Shown here: positions 58,240 to 64,000 of the stretch, in pieces
Layout of the letters: the number at the start of each line of letters is the position of its first letter
How positions within the stretch are numbered: the first letter of the stretch is position 1
Origin: Dama dama
Taxonomy: Eukaryota; Chordata; Mammalia; Artiodactyla; Cervidae
Assembly (NCBI RefSeq): GCF_033118175.1
Contig: NC_083701.1
Location: 51,597,001 to 51,661,000 of the forward strand
DNA length: 64,000 nt
Direction: 5' to 3'
Translations under genes and position numbers: made by a program
The notes under the pieces: generated by a model
Database searches by the model: none
Seen by the model: the letters and a program-made list of their open reading frames with translations, nothing else
What the model was told of the DNA's origin: nothing

Positions 58240-59320
58240 GCAGTGAAATCAAAAAAATTACCAGGGATGCAAAAAGGTTGAAAAATATGATCCATAATGG
58301 GGATTTAAGTCTAACAATAGAAACTGCCAAAATTGATATTAAGTGATCAGTTCTCTTTACAGAGATCCATGTACTCAATGCAAAAAGAAAGTTCCATAGG
58401 TTTTAAATTGTCGGGGGTAAAAACTGACAACATTTTGACAAAAAATGACATTACTATAAAACATACATGTAAGTTTAAGTTTTTTGTTAAAGTTAATTGT
58501 TTTTCCAAAAGAGTTTGGGAAAGAAAAGCAAAAAGGACTTACACTCCTTGATTTCAGGAACCACTAAAAAGCTGCAGAAATAAAGACAATGGGGTATTGG
58601 CTTACCAATTAAAAAAAATTAAAAACAAACAAAACCCCCAAGTGGAACAGAATAGCAAGTCCACACATTGACTCTATATATGGCCAATGTGGCTTTCCCA
58701 GTGGCTCAGCGGTCAAGAATCTGCTTGCAATGCAGGAGCCACAGGAGATGCGGGTTGATCCCTGGGCCTGGAAGATCCCCTGAAGGAGGACACAGCAACC
58801 GACTGCAGTATCCTTGCCTGGAGAATCCCATGGACAGAGGAGCTTGGCAGGCTAGAGTCCATAGGATTGCAAAGAGTCAAACATGACTGAAGTGACTTAG
58901 CACACACCCACTCATGGCCAGATGATTTTTGACAAAGATACCAAGGGGACTTAGTGTATTTAGTGTGGAAATTCTAGTTCTTTTATCAAATGGTGCTGAT
59001 TACAAGTAATATCCATATTAAAAAATAACTCAATTATTAATTGATGTTCAAAATAACTCAAAATGGATTGTAGACCTAATCATAAGTTATGAAAATATAC
59101 AACATTAAGGAGAAAATATAGACTATCTACTTGAACTTACATAGATTTTTGTTGAAAGATTTCTCATATAAGTCCAAAAATCAAAGACATATAAAAATAA
59201 TAACATACCCTTCATCAAAATTCACATCTGTTGCTTCAAAGATACTCTTAGAAAATGACAAACCAGTCACTGGGAGAATATACTTGCAAACCACATATAT
59301 GATAATAGATTTGCATCCAT
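58240..59320 (+). mobile_element. Old L1 (L1M) ORF2 fragment, split by SINE
   Basis: Forward L1 ORF2: CTCCTTGATTTCAGGAACCA, then CAATGGGGTATTGGCTTACC, then after the SINE CCAGATGATTTTTGACAAAG, ACTCAAAATGGATTGTAGAC and a final CACTGGGAGAATATACTTGC. Non-coding. Confidence 0.8.
58687..58913 (+). mobile_element. Bov-tA SINE in L1
   Basis: Forward SINE with head TTTCCCAGTGGCTCAGCGGT and tail GACTGAAGTGACTTAGCACA. ATGGCCA at 58680-58686 and 58914-58920 is a likely short target-site duplication within the L1 sequence. Confidence 0.88.
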
Positions 59321-59684
59321 GTGATGACTAATTGTTTGTGTCAATTTGACTGGACTAAGGGTGTGTCTATGAAGCTGTTTCCAGGAGAGATTAACATATG
59401 AACCCATAGACTGAGTAAAGATGATTTTCCCTTAACAATGGGAGCAGGCACCCTTGAGGGCCTGAATAGAACAAAAAGGTGGAGGAAGGAGGATTTCTCT
59501 TTTCCTTATGGAACTGAGATGTGCATCTTTCCCTGCCCTCAGACACCAGAGAACTTACTTTATGGATCTTCAACTCCAGATTTAAAGAAGCAACTCCCCA
59601 GTTCTTAGGAGTTCCAGCCTTGATCTGGAAGTTAGACCAGCAGTTCACCTGATTTCTATCCCTCAGACCTGCTGAGTAGGATTG

Positions 59685-59814
59685 TTTTCTGTTTGTTTCT
59701 TTTTCAGCTGTATCTCACAGCATGCAGGATCTCAGTTCCCCAACCAGGAATCAAACCCTTCCCTCCCTGCAGAAGAAATGCAGATTCTTAACCACTGGAT
59801 CACCAGGAAAGTCC
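59685..59814 (-). mobile_element. CHR-type tRNA SINE with TSD
   Basis: Reverse-oriented SINE: T-rich left edge, CAGTTCCCCAACCAGGAATC, right end ATCACCAGGAAAGTCCC. The flanks CTGAGTAGGATTG (59672-59684) and CTGAGTTGGACTG (59815-59827) are a 13-bp target-site duplication with two mismatches. Confidence 0.88.
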
Positions 59815-59932
59815 CTGAGTTGGACTGATTTGTACCACTCATCCCTGGTTCTCCAGTTTTGAACAGAAGACCATGGGACATTTTTTTGTCTCCATTAACA
59901 TGGAGCCAATTCATATACTAAATCTATCATGT

Positions 59933-59940
<8 letters not shown>

Positions 59941-59964
<24 letters not shown>
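59941..59964. repeat. (GT)12 microsatellite
   Basis: Uninterrupted 24-nt GT run, preceded by an interrupted GT stretch from 59931. Confidence 0.9.
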
Positions 59965-59966
<2 letters not shown>

Positions 59967-59973
59967 ACACATG

Positions 59974-60211
59974 GGACTTCCCTTATGGCTCAGATGATAA
60001 AGAATCTACCTGCAATGCAGGAAACCAGGTTAGATCTCTGGTGATGGGAAGATCACCGGGAGAAGAGAATGGTTACCTATTCCAGAATTCTTGCCTGGAG
60101 AATGCTATAGAGGAAGTTGGTGAGCCACAGTCCATGGGATTGCAAAGAGTCAGACGTGACTGAGCAACTAACACTTTCACTTTCATATATATATATAACC
60201 AATAAGACATA
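59974..60211 (+). mobile_element. Bov-tA SINE with TSD
   Basis: Forward SINE from GGACTTCCCTTATGGCTCAG to AACACTTTCACTTTC followed by an AT-rich tail. TATACACATG occurs at 59964-59973 and 60212-60221. Confidence 0.88.
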
Positions 60212-60329
60212 TATACACATGTCTTACTGGTTCTGTGTCTCTGGAGAACCCTAATACGATCCAGAGTATATAAAAAATTAATATTATACAATTCAAAAAT
60301 AAAAAAATACAAAAATCCAATAGAGAAAT

Positions 60330-61675
60330 GAACAAGCACTTTACTGAAGAAGATATATGACTGCCAAATAAGCATAAGACGCAATTCACATAATTTACTA
60401 CAAAGAAAAATATACTTTAAAATACCGAATCACTATGCTATACAACTAAGACTATACTAGCGCAAATCAACTATACTTCAATAAAAAATTTTTAAACTGC
60501 AAGGACACACCAATAAGCACTTCTAAAAAGGCCAAGTTTAAAAATTTTGAAAATGCCAAGTATTTGAGAGGATCTGGAGTACTAAAGAACTCATATTTTG
60601 CTTGTGGGAAAGCAAAACAATACATTAACTTTGGAAAGTAATTTAGTAGTTTCTTATAAAGATAAGCATAAATTTATTGAAGACCCAGCAATTCTACCTG
60701 TAGGTGATTATCCCATAAAAATGGAAGAATATCCACACAAGGTGCTGTATATGAATGTTCAAAATAGCTCCAAGCTAGAATCATTCCCAAGTGTCTGCCA
60801 ACTTCTGATTGGAAGTGTCAAGCGAGTGTATTCTCCTCAGTTCTGTCTTGTCTCAACAAATTTTTGAAGCAACTGACATTAGAGCCCTTGGCGTGTCATA
60901 GCTCTCAGACAGACCATGTTATAGCTCTCGGGTCTCAAACAGACTGTGTTATAGCTCTTAGACAGATCAGTGTTACAGCTGTGCATTACAACTCAATTTT
61001 ATTTAGAAAATAGCAGGAAAATACATCCTCAAGGTGTGAGGGCATGCCGACCCAAAGACACTAAGAGAAGAGAAAAGAGTCCCAGCCCTTTGGCTCCTCT
61101 TTTTATATGTTTTTTCCTCCCCCTTGGCCTGACCTATGTAAATTGGACTAGCCAGGAGTGCTTTTTCTTCTACCTGAGGTCCTCACTCCAGCCCTCGGAT
61201 CTTCCTTTGTTCTATTTTCACAGGCTTTTCCCTTCCTTGTGTTTTAGCCACTGCCATTCTGGACTCCTGTTTCCTATTCTAACTACCTAACAGAAGGATT
61301 TAATGAAAATTAAAATATATTTATATTTATATATGGTAAATATTTTCAATGGAATAATTTTCAGCAGTAAAATACATAAGCTATACATAAAAAAACACTA
61401 TAATGAATCTCTAAAAGATAAACTAAGAGAAATAAGTCAGACTCATATTACATACATTATGGTTTCATTTACCAAGTTCCAAAAAATGAAAAGCAAAACT
61501 GTAAATACATAAAGTAGATCAGCAGTTGCCAGGTTCTAGAACTGAGGGCTGAATGTAAAGCAGCTTAGGGAACTTTTTGTTATGATGGAAATATCATGAT
61601 TCGTGACTGTGTAGTGTATACATGACTATATAGATATATAAAACTTATTAAACTATATACTTAAAATGAGCCAAC
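60330..61675 (+). mobile_element. Old L1 3' end split by a solo LTR
   Basis: Forward L1: GAACAAGCACTTTACTGAAG, AGACCCAGCAATTCTACCTG, CCCAAGTGTCTGCCAACTTC, then after the LTR GGAATAATTTTCAGCAGTAA, CAGCAGTTGCCAGGTTCTAG and an end near TATATACTTAAAATGAGCC. A short unrelated L1 3' end (about 60412-60500, with CAACTATACTTCAATAAAAA) is nested in it. Confidence 0.75.
60816..61292 (-). mobile_element. Solo ERV LTR with 4-bp TSD
   Basis: A 477-bp element that starts TG and ends CA. The tetranucleotide GAAG flanks it at 60812-60815 and 61293-61296, inside L1 sequence. On the minus strand there is a TATA-like ACATATAAAA (61110-61101) and an AATAAA (61003-60998) about 100 bp downstream, so transcription would run leftward. 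No retroviral genes remain, which is the result of recombination between two LTRs. The part beyond the poly(A) signal carries short tandem repeats. Confidence 0.8.
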
Positions 61676-61679
61676 TTTT

Positions 61680-62170
61680 AAAGTTTATTTTTTAGAGCAG
61701 TTTTAAGTTTGCAGAAAAGTTGAGACTAAGTTACAGAAATATTCTATGTACTCCCTGCCACATTGTATGCATGGCCTTGCTGATAAGGTCACCCGTGAGA
61801 ATGATACATTTGTTATAGTTAGCAACCTTTTATTGACACATTATCATTTCTCAAAGTCCATAGTTTACCTTACTGATCATTTTGGGTAATGTGCTTTCAA
61901 TGGATTTGGACAAATGTGTAATGACAAGTGTCCATCACTAAGGAATCATATAGAGTAGTTTCAGTGCCCTAAAAATCTGCTATGCTCTGCCTATTCATCC
62001 CTCCCACCATCCTCATTCTTGGCAACCACTGATCCTTTTACTGTCTTCCCAGTTTTGCCTTTTCTAGAATGTCACAGAGTTGGGATCATACAGTGTGTAG
62101 TTTTTGCAGATTGGTTTCTCTTTCTGAGACAGATTAGCATAACTGATGTTTACAATAAAGTACTCTTAGG
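61680..62170 (-). mobile_element. Old L1 3' UTR, antisense
   Basis: Reverse L1M 3' UTR: AGAGCAGTTTTAAGTTTGCA, TTCTTGGCAACCACTGATCC, TTTCTAGAATGTCACAGAGT and GGGATCATACAGTGTGTAGT. It is arranged tail-to-tail with the preceding forward L1. Confidence 0.65.
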
Positions 62171-62209
62171 ATCAACAAGAATGGGCAGAGGGAAGTTTGT
62201 GCTACTGCA

Positions 62210-62442
62210 GAAGGAGCTCTGGGCCTAGGCTGCCCCTTAGAGTTATCTGGATTTTAGACAAAGGCACCTGATGGGCCGCCTACATTAAGCCATTGGATGT
62301 GCCCACTGCAGAAAAGTAATTTCAGGTGGCTTGATCATAGAGTTCACCAACCAGAATTGTGAGAAATAAATGTCTGTGTGATTAAATGAGCCAATCAATC
62401 TATGGTATTTTGTTACACAAGTCCAAGAGGATTAAGACAAAA
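62210..62442 (+). mobile_element. MLT1-type LTR 3' part
   Basis: Forward MaLR LTR end: CAGAATTGTGAGAAATAAAT, then CAATCTATGGTATTTTGTTA and AAGAGGATTAAGACA. It includes an AATAAA-type signal at about 62365. Confidence 0.65.
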
Positions 62443-62575
62443 ATATTATTTGTGACATAATACACTTATTCACAAACAGAAAAGAATATATAATATTTTC
62501 ATAAGAATACAAATATTCACTTGGTTTAAGCAAAGTCTCTTTCTCAATTTTTATAATTATGCTAGACCATTTTCA

Positions 62576-62627
62576 TACTGTTCATGGGGTTCTCAAGGCA
62601 AGAATACTGAAGTGGTTTGCCATTCCC
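62576..62627 (-). mobile_element. Bov-tA SINE body fragment
   Basis: A 52-bp reverse piece with CAAGGCAAGAATACTGAAGT and GGTTTGCCATTCCC only, joined directly to the BovB that follows. Confidence 0.7.
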
Positions 62628-62628
62628 T

Positions 62629-63504
62629 AACTTATATGCAGAGTGCATCATGCAAAATGCCAGGCTGGATGAAACACAAGCTGGAATCAAGATTGCCAGG
62701 AGAAATATTAATAACCTCAGAAATGCAGATGACACCACCCTTATGGCAGAAAGCAAAGAAGAGCTAAAGAGCCTCTTGGTGAAAGTGAAAGAGAAGAGTG
62801 AAAGAGTTGGTTTAAAACTCAACATTCAAAAAACTAAGATCATGGCATCTGGTCCCATCAATCATGGCAAATAGATGGGGAGACAATGGAAACAGTGAGA
62901 GACTTTATTTTGGGGGGTTTCAAAATCACTGCAGATGGTGACTGCAGCCATGAAATTAAAAGACACTTACTCCTTGGAAGAAAATATATGATCAACCTAG
63001 ACAGTCTATTAAAAAGCAGAGACATTTCTTTGCTGACAAAGGTTCATCTAGTCAAGGCTACTGTTTCTCCAGTAGTCATGTATGGATGTGAGAGTTGGAC
63101 CATAAGGAAAGCTGAGCACCAAAGAATTGATGCTTTTGAACTGTGGTGCTGGAGAAGACTCTTGAGAGTCCCTTGGACTGTAAGGAGATCTAATCCATCC
63201 TAAAGGAAATCAGTCCTGAATATTCATTGGAAGAACTGATGCTGAAGCTGAAACTCCAATACTTTGGTCCCCTGATGAGAAGAACTGACTTATTGGAAAA
63301 GACCATGTTGCTGGGAAAAAATTGAAGGCAAGAGGAGAAGGGGATGACAGAGGATGAGATGGTTGGATGGCATCACCGACTCGATGGACTTGAGTTTGAG
63401 TAAACTCCAGGAGTTGGTGATGGACAGTAAACCCCAGCCTGCTGCAGTCCATGGGATTGCAAAGAGTTGGACACTCCCGAGAGACTGAACTGAACAGAAC
63501 TGAT
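62629..63504 (+). mobile_element. BovB LINE 3' half
   Basis: Forward BovB of about 0.9 kb, entering between RT motifs B and C. The box normally YADD reads NADD here (62722-62733). Open stretches 62617-62874 and 62886-63203 cover motif D and the C-terminal region in two frames. The tail ends GAACTGAACAGAACTGA. The catalytic-box change and frameshift make it inactive. Confidence 0.9.
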
Positions 63505-63525
63505 GTTAAATCCATATATATAGAG

Positions 63526-63645
63526 AGAGAAGGAAATGGCAACAACTACAGGATTCCTGCCTGGAGAATTCCATGGACAGAGGAGCCTGGCAGGCTGCAA
63601 TCCATAGGGTCACAGAGTCAGACATGACTGAGTAACCATCACTCA
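63526..63645 (+). mobile_element. Bov-A-type SINE monomer
   Basis: Forward single unit: GAGAAGGAAATGGCAACAAC to GACATGACTGAGTAACCATC. It lacks the tRNA-like head and follows the BovB closely. Confidence 0.8.
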
Positions 63646-63744
63646 CTCAGACTATTTTAAGTGATCCTATCTTATAAAGAATGTAATGTTTCTTGTATAT
63701 ATACATATATATGATAAATTATATTTTTTAAATTGTGTATATAC

Positions 63745-63856
63745 CTTTTTTGGCCACACTATTGACACGCTGGACCTTAGTTCCCAACCATGAATCAAAC
63801 CCATGCCAAGTTCAGTGGAAGGACAGCCTCAACCACTGGACCACTAGGGAAGTTCA
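63745..63856 (-). mobile_element. CHR-type tRNA SINE with TSD
   Basis: Reverse-oriented SINE: TTTTTTGGCCACACTATTGA, AGTTCCCAACCATGAATCAA and CCACTAGGGAAGTTCA. The flanks TGTGTATATAC (63734-63744) and TGTTTATATAC (63857-63867) form a target-site duplication with one mismatch. Confidence 0.87.
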
Positions 63857-64000
63857 TGTTTATATACATATGCATATTTTTGATCTCCTTAAAAGAGACT
63901 GACATCTTCCTGACACAATTTATATCAGTGTGCTTTTATTTTTTCATTTTGCCTTATACATTTCATTACAGGTGTTGTTCGGTATATAACTTCACAATTG

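Larger units (their letters stand above)
59322..60270 (+). mobile_element. Unassigned ancient repeat hosting two SINEs
   Basis: A block beginning TTTGTGTCAATTTGACTGGA and running through GAACAAAAAGGTGGAGGAAG and CTGGTTCTCCAGTTTTGAAC to a GT microsatellite and an end with TGGTTCTGTGTCTCTGGAG. I recall this as a recurrent mammalian interspersed element but cannot name it. A CHR SINE and a Bov-tA interrupt it. Confidence 0.45.

Overview
The window reads as ordinary gene-poor nuclear DNA from a ruminant, most probably a bovid or close pecoran relative. The diagnostic signal is its repeats. It holds many copies of the BovB (RTE-type) LINE and of the Bov-tA and BOV-A2 SINEs, which carry a BovB-derived tail and mark ruminants. 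It also holds CHR-type tRNA SINEs known from cetartiodactyls and a short mariner-type inverted-repeat element. Older mammal-wide layers (L2, MIR, L1M/HAL1, MLT1-type LTRs) lie beneath. Family names come from recognising consensus sequence by eye; no repeat library was run.

I find no cellular protein-coding gene, exon set, rRNA, functional tRNA, CRISPR array or operon. The longest open frames are BovB reverse-transcriptase remnants, their antisense shadows, or frames through low-complexity DNA. All BovB copies are 5'-truncated and carry frameshifts, stops or changes in the catalytic YADD box.

Layout: 1-1.7 kb is mostly unique with a mariner MITE at the left edge. 1.7-7.7 kb is BovB-rich: a 5'-inverted copy with target-site duplication, a second long copy, and an MLT1 LTR broken by a SINE and a BovB 3' end. 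8.4-10.4 kb is a long antisense L2. 10.8-17.9 kb is mostly unique or ancient, with MIRs and an ERV-like LTR. 17.9-20.3 kb is a 2-kb antisense BovB followed by a SINE. 20.3-29 kb is unique with scattered SINEs, an L1 split by a SINE, and a (GT)n tract. 29-31.1 kb is one L2 opened by three later insertions. 31.5-32.8 kb is an L1 opened by a BOV-A2. 33.4-39 kb holds LTR-like elements, a BovB/SINE inverted pair and a tandem SINE pair. 39.3-42.2 kb is old L1/HAL1. 42.2-48 kb is largely unique with L2 and MIR pieces. 48.1-51.7 kb is L1 plus BovB. 51.7-55.4 kb is mostly unique. 55.4-57.3 kb is the least damaged BovB followed by a polypurine tract. 57.4-62.4 kb is a pile-up of L1, SINEs, an unassigned element and a solo LTR flanked by a 4-bp duplication. 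62.6-64 kb is another BovB with SINE pieces.

No undescribed biological system is evident. The useful content is the insertion history: about a dozen insertions can be resolved to their target-site duplications, several are nested, and one BovB shows the inverted 5' end expected of twin priming. Two repeat-free blocks (about 13.70-14.01 kb and 53.44-53.72 kb) are the only places I would check for conserved regulatory sequence.
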